From positions 620,001 through 684,000 of the forward strand of contig CAWDUT010000007.1 of NCBI GenBank assembly GCA_963805525.1: a DNA stretch of 64,000 nt. The letters are read 5' to 3'. This document shows, piece after piece, positions 1 through 7,281 of the stretch (positions are counted from its first letter, which is position 1; each line of letters opens with the position of its first letter). The translations under genes were made by a program, and so were the position numbers. This DNA is from DASQFQ01 sp963805525 (GTDB lineage: Bacteria; Actinomycetota; Thermoleophilia; Solirubrobacterales; Solirubrobacteraceae). The notes under the pieces are model-generated. The model saw nothing but the letters and a program-made list of their open reading frames with translations. It did no database searches and was not told the origin of the DNA.

Positions 1-624
1 GGCGGAGGCGTCGACGTCGTCGACCCAGAAGCCGACCGCCCACCGCGGCGTCTCACCCGGCTGGCCGACCGCGACGAGGTCACGCGGGACGGGCTGCGAC
101 GGCTCGCCGCCGACGAAGCCCGGGATGCGGAACAGCGTCATCGGCCCGAAGCTGTCGGTCTCCCAGCCGAAGACGGCGCCGTAGAAGGCGTTGCTGGCCT
201 CGGTGTCGGGGGTCGAGAGCTCGCTCATCGCCCACGCGGCCGGCTCGTTGACGACCTGCGCGCCGCGGTGGGGGTCGGGCTCGGCGACGACGAAGGTCGC
301 GCCGGCGGGATCCGCGAGCGTGGCCGTGCGGCCGACGCCGGGCACGTCCGACGGCCCGGCGAGCACCGTGCCGCCCGCCTCGCGTGCGCGGGCGGCGGCG
401 TCGTCGGCGCTCTCGACCCATACGTGTGTGCGCCAGGCGGGCTCGTCGCCCTTGACGAAGCCGGCGACGTCGCGGCCGCGCAGCGTGCAGACGAGGTGCT
501 CGCCGCGGCGCTCGGTATCCCAGCCGAACAGCTCGGCGTAGAAGGTGGCCGCCTCGTCGGGGTCGGTGTGAGCGCCCGCGATCCAGCTCGGGACGCCGTG
601 TTCATAGCCGTTGCGTTCGCTCAT
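1..624 (-). CDS. VOC (glyoxalase-like) two-domain protein, 3' end cut by window edge
   Basis: The frame is open from an ATG at 624 to the window edge and gives 208 residues with no stop. Two similar VOC modules are visible: the first (about residues 8-125) opens with PSWIAGAHTDPDEAATFYAELFG, written here only as the PSWIA...FYAELFGW pattern, and the second (about 130-208) repeats it as WAMSELSTPD...FYGAVFGW. This tandem layout is typical of the actinobacterial Cfp30B/CFP-27-like group of VOC proteins, whose members rarely have a known substrate. The start follows an AAGGAG Shine-Dalgarno sequence. It is divergent from the HxlR regulator at 697, so the two may be co-regulated. No function is assigned beyond the fold. 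Confidence 0.85.
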   Translation of the reverse strand, partial: MSERNGYEHGVPSWIAGAHTDPDEAATFYAELFGWDTERRGEHLVCTLRGRDVAGFVKGDEPAWRTHVWVESADDAAARAREAGGTVLAGPSDVPGVGRTATLADPAGATFVVAEPDPHRGAQVVNEPAAWAMSELSTPDTEASNAFYGAVFGWETDSFGPMTLFRIPGFVGGEPSQPVPRDLVAVGQPGETPRWAVGFWVDDVDASA

Positions 625-646
625 TCTCGATCTCCTTCGCTCGCTT

Positions 647-682
647 GGTTGGAGAAACCTATCAGATGGTTGGACATACCTA
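647..682. promoter_or_regulatory. Probable HxlR operator: two repeats 21 bp apart
   Basis: Two copies of GGTTGGA-N3-AACCT/TACCT occur at 647-660 and 668-681, exactly 21 bp (two helical turns) apart. Each copy is a small dyad, GGTT-N5-AACC and GGTT-N5-TACC. They lie between the divergent VOC and HxlR starts and abut the HxlR -10, as expected for an autoregulating winged-helix repressor. The regulatory role is inference. Confidence 0.55.
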
Positions 683-683
683 C

Positions 684-689
684 TACACT
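684..689 (+). promoter_or_regulatory. -10 element TACACT of the HxlR gene
   Basis: TACACT ends 7 bp before the ATG at 697, predicting a leaderless or nearly leaderless transcript. The spacing matches that of many other genes in the window. Confidence 0.45.
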
Positions 690-696
690 GGTTCGC

Positions 697-1326
697 ATGG
701 CGACGATGCGGACCTACGGAGACCGCTGCGGGGTGGCGCGCGCGCTGGACGTGATCGGCGAGCGCTGGGCGCTGCTGGTGGTGCGCGAGCTCGTGCTGGG
801 GCCGAAGCGCTTCAGCGACCTGCGCGCAGGCCTGCGGGGCGTGGCGCCCGACGTGCTGTCCCAGCGGCTGCGTGAGCTCGAGGCGGCCGGCGTGCTGCGC
901 CGGACGACGCTCCCGCCGCCTGGTCGGGCGCGCGTCTACGAGCTCACGGCGTGGGGGCAGGAGCTCGAGCCGCTCGTCATCGGGCTCGGGGCGTGGGGCA
1001 GCCGGGCGCCGTTCCCGGGCGGCGACGCCGACTTGGGGCACGACGCGTTCGTGATCGCCCTGAAGACGCTGTTCCGGCCCGCCGGGTTCGCGGGGGTCGT
1101 CGACCTCCGGCTCGGTGACGACCGGTTCGCTCTGGAGGTGCGGGGCGGGCGCTTCGAGGCGCGGCGGGGCGCCGCCGACGATCCGGACCTCACGATCCTC
1201 GCCGATGCCGGGCCGCTTGCGGCCGCGCTGTGGCACGGCGGGCCGCTCGACGACATCGAGCTGCTCGGCGATACCGCGCTGTTCGACCGCTTCCGCGCGG
1301 CGTTCCCGGCGCCCGTGCCGGTCTAG
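697..1326 (+). CDS. HxlR-family winged-helix regulator with C-terminal SCP2-like domain
   Basis: This is a 209-residue protein. Residues 1-100 are an HxlR-type winged helix: DVIGERWALLVVRELVLG, the FSDLRAGLRGVAPDVLSQRL recognition region (each quoted in part), then the LEAAGVLRR wing. HxlR proteins are dimeric repressors or activators that respond to electrophiles or oxidants. The C-terminal half (about 115-205) resembles an SCP2 sterol/lipid-carrier domain, which in this subfamily may bind a hydrophobic ligand. The ATG at 697 is chosen because it opens the HTH domain and follows a -10 at the standard distance; upstream frame extension is spurious. The divergent VOC gene is the likely target. 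Confidence 0.85.
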   Translation: MATMRTYGDRCGVARALDVIGERWALLVVRELVLGPKRFSDLRAGLRGVAPDVLSQRLRELEAAGVLRRTTLPPPGRARVYELTAWGQELEPLVIGLGAWGSRAPFPGGDADLGHDAFVIALKTLFRPAGFAGVVDLRLGDDRFALEVRGGRFEARRGAADDPDLTILADAGPLAAALWHGGPLDDIELLGDTALFDRFRAAFPAPVPV

Positions 1327-2147
1327 AGCGCCGGCTCGGGCTCGCCGACGAGCTCCAGCGACAGCGCCCACAGGCGCTTGCGCTGGTCGGGGTCGCTCGC
1401 CTGCGGGTCGGGCGTGCTCTCGCGCTGGCGGTCGTAGAAGCGCCCGGTCACGCCCTCGAGATCGGGGTCGACGGCGAGGCGCGAGGTCGCCTCGACGCCG
1501 GCTTCGAGCGTGTCGACCGAGCTCCCGCGGGCCTCGAGCACCATCTTCGTCGGCATGTAGGTCGAGGGGTGCAGGCTCGTGACCGTCACCTCGTCGGGGT
1601 CGAGCCGGTTCGCCAGCTCGAAGCCGGTCGTGATCTGCGCGAGCTTGCTCTGCCCGTAGGCGCGCGAGCCGCTGTAGCCGCGCTCGAGCATCGGCTCGTC
1701 GAAGTCGATCGGCGCCTGGCCGAGCGAGGCGACGAACACCACGCGGGCGGGCTTCGAGCGGCGCAGGAGGGGGAGGAGGCGCAGCGTGAGCAGGAAGCCG
1801 GCGAGGTGGTTGACCGCGAACCGGAGCTCATGGCCGTCCTTGCTCTCCTGCCGCGTCGTGCCGTCGGGCGCGCCGCCGCCGATGCCGGCGTTGTTGATGA
1901 GGACGTGGAGCGCGTCGGTCTTCGCCTCGACCTCTCCCGCAAGCGCGCGCACCTCCTCGAGCGAGGCGAGGTCGGCCTGGAACGTCGGCGCGCCGCCGAG
2001 CTCCGCGCTCAGCTCGTCGAGCTTCTCGCGGCTGCGGCCGTGCAGCAGCACCTTGGCCCCGCGGGCGGCCAGGTCGCGCGCGACGCCACGGCCGAGGCCG
2101 TCGGTCGCACCGGTGATCAGGACGGTGGTCTCCTCGATCGGTCGCAT
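1323..2147 (-). CDS. Short-chain dehydrogenase/reductase (retinol-dehydrogenase-like)
   Basis: This 274-residue classical SDR has the nucleotide-binding TGATDGLGRG motif near residue 13, the NNAG motif (LINNAGIGGG), a catalytic serine region (FVASLG) and the YGQSK active site. The family catalyses NAD(P)-dependent oxidoreduction of alcohols or ketones; the sequence resembles retinol/WW-domain oxidoreductase-like SDRs, so the substrate is unknown. Its stop overlaps the stop of the convergent HxlR gene. A TAGCCT hexamer on the minus strand (2161-2156) lies 8 bp before the ATG, suggesting a leaderless transcript. It diverges from the intein-bearing radical SAM gene, so the LexA-type box between them could affect both. 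Confidence 0.9.
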   Translation of the reverse strand: MRPIEETTVLITGATDGLGRGVARDLAARGAKVLLHGRSREKLDELSAELGGAPTFQADLASLEEVRALAGEVEAKTDALHVLINNAGIGGGAPDGTTRQESKDGHELRFAVNHLAGFLLTLRLLPLLRRSKPARVVFVASLGQAPIDFDEPMLERGYSGSRAYGQSKLAQITTGFELANRLDPDEVTVTSLHPSTYMPTKMVLEARGSSVDTLEAGVEATSRLAVDPDLEGVTGRFYDRQRESTPDPQASDPDQRKRLWALSLELVGEPEPAL

Positions 2148-2155
2148 GCCCGCTC

Positions 2156-2161
2156 AGGCTA
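2156..2161 (-). promoter_or_regulatory. -10 element TAGCCT of the SDR gene
   Basis: TAGCCT on the minus strand sits 8 bp before the ATG at 2147, the distance seen repeatedly in this window. Confidence 0.4.
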
Positions 2162-2179
2162 GCCCGTCGCGTCGATATG

Positions 2180-2193
2180 CGAACATACGTTCG
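2180..2193. promoter_or_regulatory. LexA (SOS) box
   Basis: CGAAC-ATAC-GTTCG is a perfect dyad matching the Gram-positive/actinobacterial LexA consensus (CGAAC-N4-GTTCG). Its last base is the first base of the GTG start of the radical SAM gene, so bound LexA would cover the promoter and initiation region. This suggests DNA-damage induction. Confidence 0.7.
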
Positions 2194-4250
2194 TGCGCTG
2201 GAAAGGCCAGGAGATCGAGGAGGAGGCGCAGGGGCGCCTGCCGGGCTACGAAGAGGCCGTGGTGCGCCATTTCGACGCTCCGGAGGCGCTCGACACCCGG
2301 TTCTACGAAGTCCACGCCAAGTCCGCCCTCAACGCGGTGCCCAAGGCCTCGCGCATGCCGTTCCCGTGGACGATCAACCCATATCGCGGATGCGCGCATG
2401 CCTGCCTTTATTGCCTCTGGGGTGACACCCCGGTTCTGATGGCCGACGGGCGGACCCGGAGAATCGAGGAGCTTCGAATCGGTGACGAGATCGTAGGCAC
2501 CGAGCGGCGGGGCGACTACCGCCGATATGTGCGCACGCGTGTGCTCAACCACTGGTCGACCATCAAGCCGGTTTGGGCCGTGAAGCTCGAAGACGGGACG
2601 CGAATCCTTGCGAGCGGTGATCACCGCTTCCTCTCGGACCGGGGTTGGAAGCATGTCGCCAACTCGTCGAGAAGCGAGCCAGATCGGCCCCATCTCACGA
2701 CGAACAATGAGCTGCTGGGCACCGGTCACTTTGCGGCCCCGCCAGCTCACTCCCTCGACTATCAGCGTGGTTACCTGTGCGGACTCATCCGCGGCGACGG
2801 CCACCTGCGTACCTATCGCTACGCGGGGCGATCCGGGCGGGCACGAACGGCGCACGGTTTTCGGCTGGCGCTGACCGACTTCGAGGCCCTACGGCGGGCT
2901 CAGCAGTTTCTCTTCGAGCTAGATGTGGAGACCCACGACTTCGTCTTTGCCGAAGCCACAGGGACGTCGCGCGCTATCCACGCGATCCGTACCGGCGCGC
3001 GCAGCAGCGTCGAGCTGATTCGCAAGACGATCAAATGGCCGTGGCAGCCGAACAACAGTTGGCGCAAGGGGTTTCTCGCCGGGATCTTCGACGCGGAAGG
3101 CTCGGCCGGCAGCGGCTTCGAGGCTCTTCGGATCGCGAACACCGACGGGACGATCGTCCACTGGACTCGCTCATGTCTCGAGCACTTCGGCTTCGACAGT
3201 GCGCTCGACGAGACGACGGGTCGCAACGACCTTCGATACGTACGCATCCGAGGAGGGCTGAAGGAGCGTCTGCGCTTCTTCCAGATGACCGACCCGGCGA
3301 TCACGCGCAAGCGGACTATCGACGGCGTGGCGCTCAAGTCTGATGCGAAGACTCGGGTCGTGAGCGTAGAGCCGCTCGGCATGGAATTGCCCTTGTACGA
3401 CATCACGACTGGCACCGGCGACTTCATCGCTGACGGTGTCGTGAGCCACAACTGCTTCGCTCGCCCCACGCACGAGTACTTGGACCTCGGTGCGGGGCGC
3501 GACTTCGAGAAGGAGATCGTGGTCAAGGTCAACGTGCCCGAGGTGCTGCGGGTCGAGCTGGCGCGGTCTTCGTGGAAGCGCGAGCACGTCGCGCTGGGGA
3601 CCAACACCGACCCGTACCAGTGGGTCGAGGGGCGCTACAAGCTCATGCGCGGGATCTGGGAGGCGATGCGGGACTTCGCGAACCCGTGCTCGATCCTCAC
3701 GAAGTCGCCGCTGCTGCTGCGCGACAAGGATCTGCTGCTGCAGGTGAAGGAGCGGACGAGCGTGAGCGCGTGCCTGTCGGTGCCGACGCTGGACGAGAAG
3801 GCGTGGCGGGCGACTGAGCCGCACACGCCGCATCCCCGCGCGCGGCTCGAGGCGGTGGCGGAGCTCAACCGGATCGGCATCCCAACCGGGATCCTGATCG
3901 CGCCGCTGATGCCCGGCATCAACGACGGGCCGGGGCAGGTGGAGCGGATCGTCGCGCTGGCCGAGGAGGCTGGGGCGACCTCGATCGGCGGCCAGGCGCT
4001 GTTCCTGCGCGGGTCCACGCGTGACGTGTTCTTCGACTGGCTGCGGGCCAAGCGGCCCGACCTGGTGGAGTCCTACGACCAGCTCTACCGCAAGGGGGCG
4101 TACCTGCAGCCGGGAGCGCGCAAGGAGCTCGAGGCGCGGCTGCCCGGCCGGCGGCGCAAAGGGCGGGACACGCTGCCGCGCTTCGACCGCCCGCCGCCCG
4201 CCCTGGCGCCGCCGAAGCCCGAGCCTGTACGGCAGACCAGCCTGTTCTGA
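2193..4250 (+). CDS. Rv2578c-family radical SAM protein interrupted by an intein
   Basis: The 685-residue precursor consists of an N-extein (1-73), a 347-residue intein (74-420) and a C-extein (421-685); splicing would give a 338-residue protein. The host is a SplB/Rv2578c-like radical SAM enzyme: its cluster motif reads C67-x3-C71-x2-C, with the third cysteine supplied by C421 after splicing (joined sequence CAHACLY-CFARPTHEYLD). Such proteins resemble spore photoproduct lyase, but their substrate is unknown. The GTG start at 2193 is chosen because family members begin MRW-like and a LexA box abuts it, which supports a DNA-repair role by inference. Activity should depend on protein splicing because a cluster ligand is split. 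The gene precedes mscS after a CRP-type site. Confidence 0.9.
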   Translation: MRWKGQEIEEEAQGRLPGYEEAVVRHFDAPEALDTRFYEVHAKSALNAVPKASRMPFPWTINPYRGCAHACLYCLWGDTPVLMADGRTRRIEELRIGDEIVGTERRGDYRRYVRTRVLNHWSTIKPVWAVKLEDGTRILASGDHRFLSDRGWKHVANSSRSEPDRPHLTTNNELLGTGHFAAPPAHSLDYQRGYLCGLIRGDGHLRTYRYAGRSGRARTAHGFRLALTDFEALRRAQQFLFELDVETHDFVFAEATGTSRAIHAIRTGARSSVELIRKTIKWPWQPNNSWRKGFLAGIFDAEGSAGSGFEALRIANTDGTIVHWTRSCLEHFGFDSALDETTGRNDLRYVRIRGGLKERLRFFQMTDPAITRKRTIDGVALKSDAKTRVVSVEPLGMELPLYDITTGTGDFIADGVVSHNCFARPTHEYLDLGAGRDFEKEIVVKVNVPEVLRVELARSSWKREHVALGTNTDPYQWVEGRYKLMRGIWEAMRDFANPCSILTKSPLLLRDKDLLLQVKERTSVSACLSVPTLDEKAWRATEPHTPHPRARLEAVAELNRIGIPTGILIAPLMPGINDGPGQVERIVALAEEAGATSIGGQALFLRGSTRDVFFDWLRAKRPDLVESYDQLYRKGAYLQPGARKELEARLPGRRRKGRDTLPRFDRPPPALAPPKPEPVRQTSLF
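2412..3452 (+). mobile_element. Intein with LAGLIDADG homing endonuclease, inserted at a radical SAM cysteine
   Basis: Intein residues 74-420 of the host carry every expected block. Cys74 with CLWGDTPV forms the N-terminal splice motif, SGDH144 corresponds to the TxxH block, LCGLIRGDG (195-203) and LAGIFDAEG (295-303) are two LAGLIDADG motifs, and VVSHN420 followed by Cys421 is the C-terminal splice junction. It is therefore a full-length intein, with the endonuclease apparently intact. Its codons are visibly less GC-biased than those of the exteins (many A/T third positions), consistent with recent horizontal arrival. The insertion point is the third cysteine of the CX3CX2C cluster motif, a highly conserved site. 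Confidence 0.93.
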
Positions 4251-4254
4251 TGCA

Positions 4255-4270
4255 TGTGACCTCGGTCACA
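4255..4270. promoter_or_regulatory. CRP/FNR-type operator
   Basis: TGTGA-CCTCGG-TCACA matches the CRP consensus TGTGA-N6-TCACA in all ten defined positions. It lies 52 bp before the mscS ATG and just after the stop of the radical SAM gene. A CRP-like regulator with this consensus is common in actinobacteria. A second dyad (GGAGGG at 4278-4283, CCCTCC at 4291-4296) lies between it and a possible -10 (CAGTGT, 4305-4310). Confidence 0.6.
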
Positions 4271-4322
4271 CGCAGCCGGAGGGGATGAAACCCTCCCGGG
4301 CGGGCAGTGTTGCCTGAGGGAC

Positions 4323-5321
4323 ATGCCGCTCGCGCGCAACAGACCCCGCTTCGATGCCGCCAAGGCGCCGGCCGCCCGGGCGCGCTCGATCACGCTGCAT
4401 ACGCTGCAGCGGGCTCGGCGTGCGCGCCGGGAGCTGCTGCTGATCGTGCCGCTGACGATCGCCACGATCGTCGCGTACATCTTCCGCGAGGAGATCTTCG
4501 GCGTCGACACGCCGGTCCGCGTCGCCGCCGCGGTCGTGCTGGTCGTGCTCGGCTGGGCGCTCGCTCGCGACCTCGGGCGCTGGGTCGAGCCGGAGCTGTT
4601 CCGCCGCGTCGACCCCGGCACGGCGGGCACGGTCGGGTTCCTCATCCGCCTGTCGTTTCTCGTCCTCGCGGCGCTGACCGCGCTCCGGATCGCCGGGCTG
4701 ACGCCCCGGACGCTCGCCGTCGGCGGCGCGGTGACCGCGGTCGTGTTCGGCCTCGCCGCCCAGCAGACGCTGGGGAACCTGATCGCGGGCATGGTGCTGA
4801 TCTCCGCTCGGCCGTTCCGGATCGGCGACCGCGTTCGCCTCCAGGGCGGCGGCCTCGCCGGCCAGGTGGAGGGCAACGTCGCCTCGCTGGGGCTGCTCTA
4901 CGTGACCTTCTCCCAGGGCGAGGACTCGATCATGGTCCCCAACAACGTCGTGCTCAGCTCGGCCGTCGTTCCGCTGCGCGAGCCCGCCGCGGTGGACCTT
5001 CGCGCGCGGCTGCGTCCCGACGTCAAGCCCTCCGAGGTCCAGGAGCTGCTGCAGCGGGGCGTCCACATCCCCGTCCGCGCCGAGCCGCACATCTCGCTCG
5101 AGGAGATCGACTCCGAGGAGGTCGTCGTCCGCATCGCCGCCACGCCGGAGTCGGAGGAGGACGGCCCGCGACTCGCCGACGAGGTCCTCTCCGCCATCGC
5201 CTCGGTCACCCGCGAGGGCGATACCGACGAGCGGATGGCCGCCCGCAAGGAAGACGCCCCCGCGCGCATGGAGGACCGCAAGGACGAGGGCGGCGCCGCC
5301 GAGCACATGGCGAACCGGTAG
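4323..5321 (+). CDS. MscS-family mechanosensitive channel
   Basis: This 332-residue inner-membrane protein has hydrophobic helices at roughly residues 35-53, 65-82 and 103-123. These are followed by the pore-lining TM3 and beta-domain signature (AVTAVVFGLAAQQTLGN with LIAGMVLISARPFRIGDRV, partly quoted) and the SIMVPNN motif typical of MscS. The family opens under membrane tension to release solutes in osmotic downshock. The C-terminal tail after about residue 290 is charged and low complexity (repeated MA/EDR segments). The start has a weak GAGGGA ribosome-binding site. The upstream CRP-type operator suggests metabolic control. A hairpin at 5340-5355 separates it from the convergent pseudogene. 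Confidence 0.9.
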   Translation: MPLARNRPRFDAAKAPAARARSITLHTLQRARRARRELLLIVPLTIATIVAYIFREEIFGVDTPVRVAAAVVLVVLGWALARDLGRWVEPELFRRVDPGTAGTVGFLIRLSFLVLAALTALRIAGLTPRTLAVGGAVTAVVFGLAAQQTLGNLIAGMVLISARPFRIGDRVRLQGGGLAGQVEGNVASLGLLYVTFSQGEDSIMVPNNVVLSSAVVPLREPAAVDLRARLRPDVKPSEVQELLQRGVHIPVRAEPHISLEEIDSEEVVVRIAATPESEEDGPRLADEVLSAIASVTREGDTDERMAARKEDAPARMEDRKDEGGAAEHMANR

Positions 5322-5339
5322 GGGGCGGAGAAAGCGCCG

Positions 5340-5355
5340 GGCCGGAAGGCCGGCC
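5340..5355. terminator. Bidirectional hairpin between convergent genes
   Basis: GGCCGG-AAGG-CCGGCC forms a 6-bp stem between the mscS stop and the stop of the convergent pseudogene. No U-tract follows, as is common in GC-rich actinobacteria. Confidence 0.4.
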
Positions 5356-5357
5356 GC

Positions 5358-6478
5358 TTACTTGCGCTTCGCGGAGAACTTCGCGCTGCCGCTGCAGACG
5401 CCGAGCGACAGGCTCGCCGTGCCCTTCGCGCGGCGCCCCTGGATCCGGCCGTGGACGAACGAGGCGTGCTTGCTCACGACGCCCGCGAACACGAACGAGC
5501 CGTCCGGCGCGATCTTCGCCCGCGGCAGCGGGGCGTCGGCGATCTGGGTCGTGAACGGGTTGGTCCCTGCCTGCGGGCAGAGCAGCGCGAGCTGGAACGT
5601 CCCCGCGCGGATGGTTCGCCCGCCGCCGGACACGCGGAAGGCCACCGGCAGGCCCGACGCCTTGCCCTTCCAGCGCCCGTCCTGGCGCCGCGAGGTCTTC
5701 CACCCGGCCGCCTTGCGCACCCGCAGGCGCCGCACGGGGCTCACCAGAGTCTCGTCGCCGACACGAGCCCGCGCGCGCAGCCCGTACCGACGAGGCTTCA
5801 CGCTCCGCGGCAGCTTGATCGCCACCTCGCTGGTGCGGCCGTTCGCATCGGTGTGGCTGATCGTCTTCCACGACCCGCCGCGCTGCAGCTGCAGCGCGAC
5901 GTCGGCGCCCGTGTCGATCCCCTTGGTGCTCACGGACGCGACGAACGGGAAGCCGCGATACGCCCGCGCCGGCGGCGCCACGGCAAGGCGAGCGCGCGAG
6001 CCCGCCGCGGTCAGCCGGAACGAGCGGACCGCGCTCGTCTCGTTGCCGCCCGGGCAGCTGAAGCAGCTGCGCCACGCCTGCCAGTAATAGGTGCCGGCTT
6101 CGCCTGCGGCTTCGCGCTCGGGTCGGCCATGAAGCCGCGGCACTGGCCCGCGGGGATGTCGTTGTCCTGCACCTGATCCGGCCCGGACAGCGCGACGACG
6201 TTGGACTGCAGCAGCCGGCCGTCGCTGCCGAGCTCGGGCCGGGTGGCGAAGTCGACGCCGTAGTCCTTGCGATCGCCCTAGGTGATGAAGGGCGACTCGC
6301 CGGCGCTGCGGTACGGCTCCGGGCACGTGTAGCGGACCTCGATGCCGTCCGCGTTCACCGGCACCACCGCGCCGTCGGCGGGGAGCACGGACTCGTCCGG
6401 CGGGTCCTCGGGTGCGGCAAACGCCGTGGCCGGCGGGAGCGCCGCGACGACGAGCAGGACCAGCAGGAGCCGTTTCAC
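5358..6478 (-). pseudogene. Decayed secreted surface protein: in-frame TAG plus frameshift
   Basis: Reading from a GTG at 6478, the product starts with a clear signal peptide (VKRLLLVLLVVAALPPATAFA) and a proline/acidic linker, then meets TAG at 6278-6280 after 66 residues. The same frame resumes at once with sensible coding (GDRKDYGVDFATRPELGSDG), and near 6110-6125 coding switches frame to EAGTYYWQAW...CPGG and continues to the stop at 5358. The later part looks like fibronectin/Ig-like or LamG-type repeats with a cysteine-containing C-terminus. The total is about 373 codons. Two lesions argue for a true pseudogene, but sequencing error cannot be excluded. No function is assigned. It faces mscS and follows an SDR gene. 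Confidence 0.75.
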
Positions 6479-6489
6479 GGCCCGGAAAG

Positions 6490-7281
6490 CTAGCGCTTGT
6501 CGCGCTGCCCCTCGGCCATCGACTCCGCGATCTCGAGCGAGCCGAGCCGCCGCTGCACGCGCCCGGACAGCTCTGGCAGCAGGCCCGCGACCGCCGTGCC
6601 CAGCTTCAGCGGCAGCGGCGCGACGTCGATCTCGGCGCGATTGCGCTCGATCGCCCGCACGACCGCGGCGGCGACGTCCTCCGGTGTCTTCATCGCGACG
6701 TAGCCCGGCAGCTTCGCGCCTGACTCGTGGAACATCCCCGCGTCGCTGATGAAGCCGGGGAAGACGGTCGAGACGCCGACGCCGGTGTCCCGCAGGTCCT
6801 CCCGCAGCCCGAGCGCGAACCCGCGCAGCCCGAACTTGGTCGCCGAGTAGATCGAGCCGCGCGCGCTCGCCGCCTTGCCCGACAGCGAGGAGACGAACAC
6901 GAGGTGGCCGTGCGAGCGCGCGAGCATGCCCTTCGAGAGCGCCCGCGCCAGCACGATCGGCGCGCGCAGGTTGACGTCCAGCGCGCGGTCGATCTCCTCG
7001 ACGCTGAACGACTCCAGCGCCCCCGAGGCGGGGAGCGCCGCGTTGGAGACGAGCACGTCGGCGTTGCTGCATTCGCCGAGCAGGCGCGAGACCTCGTCGG
7101 CCGACGCCAGGTCGCACGCGACCGCGCGGCCGCCGACCTCCGCCGCCAGCGGCCCGAGCACGTCGGCCCGCCGCCCGGTCAGCACCAGCCGCGAGCCGCG
7201 CGCGGCCAGCGCCCGCGCGATCGCCTGGCCGATGCCGCCGGTCGCGCCGGTGAGCAGCACGCTGCGCCCGTCGAGGTTCAC
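6490..7281 (-). CDS. Short-chain dehydrogenase/reductase
   Basis: This 263-residue SDR reads from a GTG at 7281, whose GTGA overlaps the stop of the FIST gene upstream, implying translational coupling. It carries TGATGGIGQA (cofactor loop), the NNAG-equivalent VSNAALPASG, a catalytic serine (FVSSLSG) and the YSATKFGLRG active site. The DAO-like 3-ketoacyl reductase pattern (SDR with long C-terminal tail, AVVRAIERNRAEIDVAPL) is common in actinobacterial lipid metabolism, but the substrate cannot be read from sequence. Residues after 235 are less conserved. It ends 12 bp before the start of the decayed secreted protein. Confidence 0.9.
   Translation of the reverse strand: MNLDGRSVLLTGATGGIGQAIARALAARGSRLVLTGRRADVLGPLAAEVGGRAVACDLASADEVSRLLGECSNADVLVSNAALPASGALESFSVEEIDRALDVNLRAPIVLARALSKGMLARSHGHLVFVSSLSGKAASARGSIYSATKFGLRGFALGLREDLRDTGVGVSTVFPGFISDAGMFHESGAKLPGYVAMKTPEDVAAAVVRAIERNRAEIDVAPLPLKLGTAVAGLLPELSGRVQRRLGSLEIAESMAEGQRDKR

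Noticed and set aside
2412..3452. Stand-alone homing endonuclease gene or IS element in the radical SAM gene
   Set aside because: The reading frame is continuous through both junctions with complete intein splice motifs.
4278..4296. Riboswitch-like hairpin (GGAGGG/CCCTCC) upstream of mscS
   Set aside because: A single 6-bp stem with no conserved core of a ligand-binding RNA; it is listed only as a dyad near the promoter.
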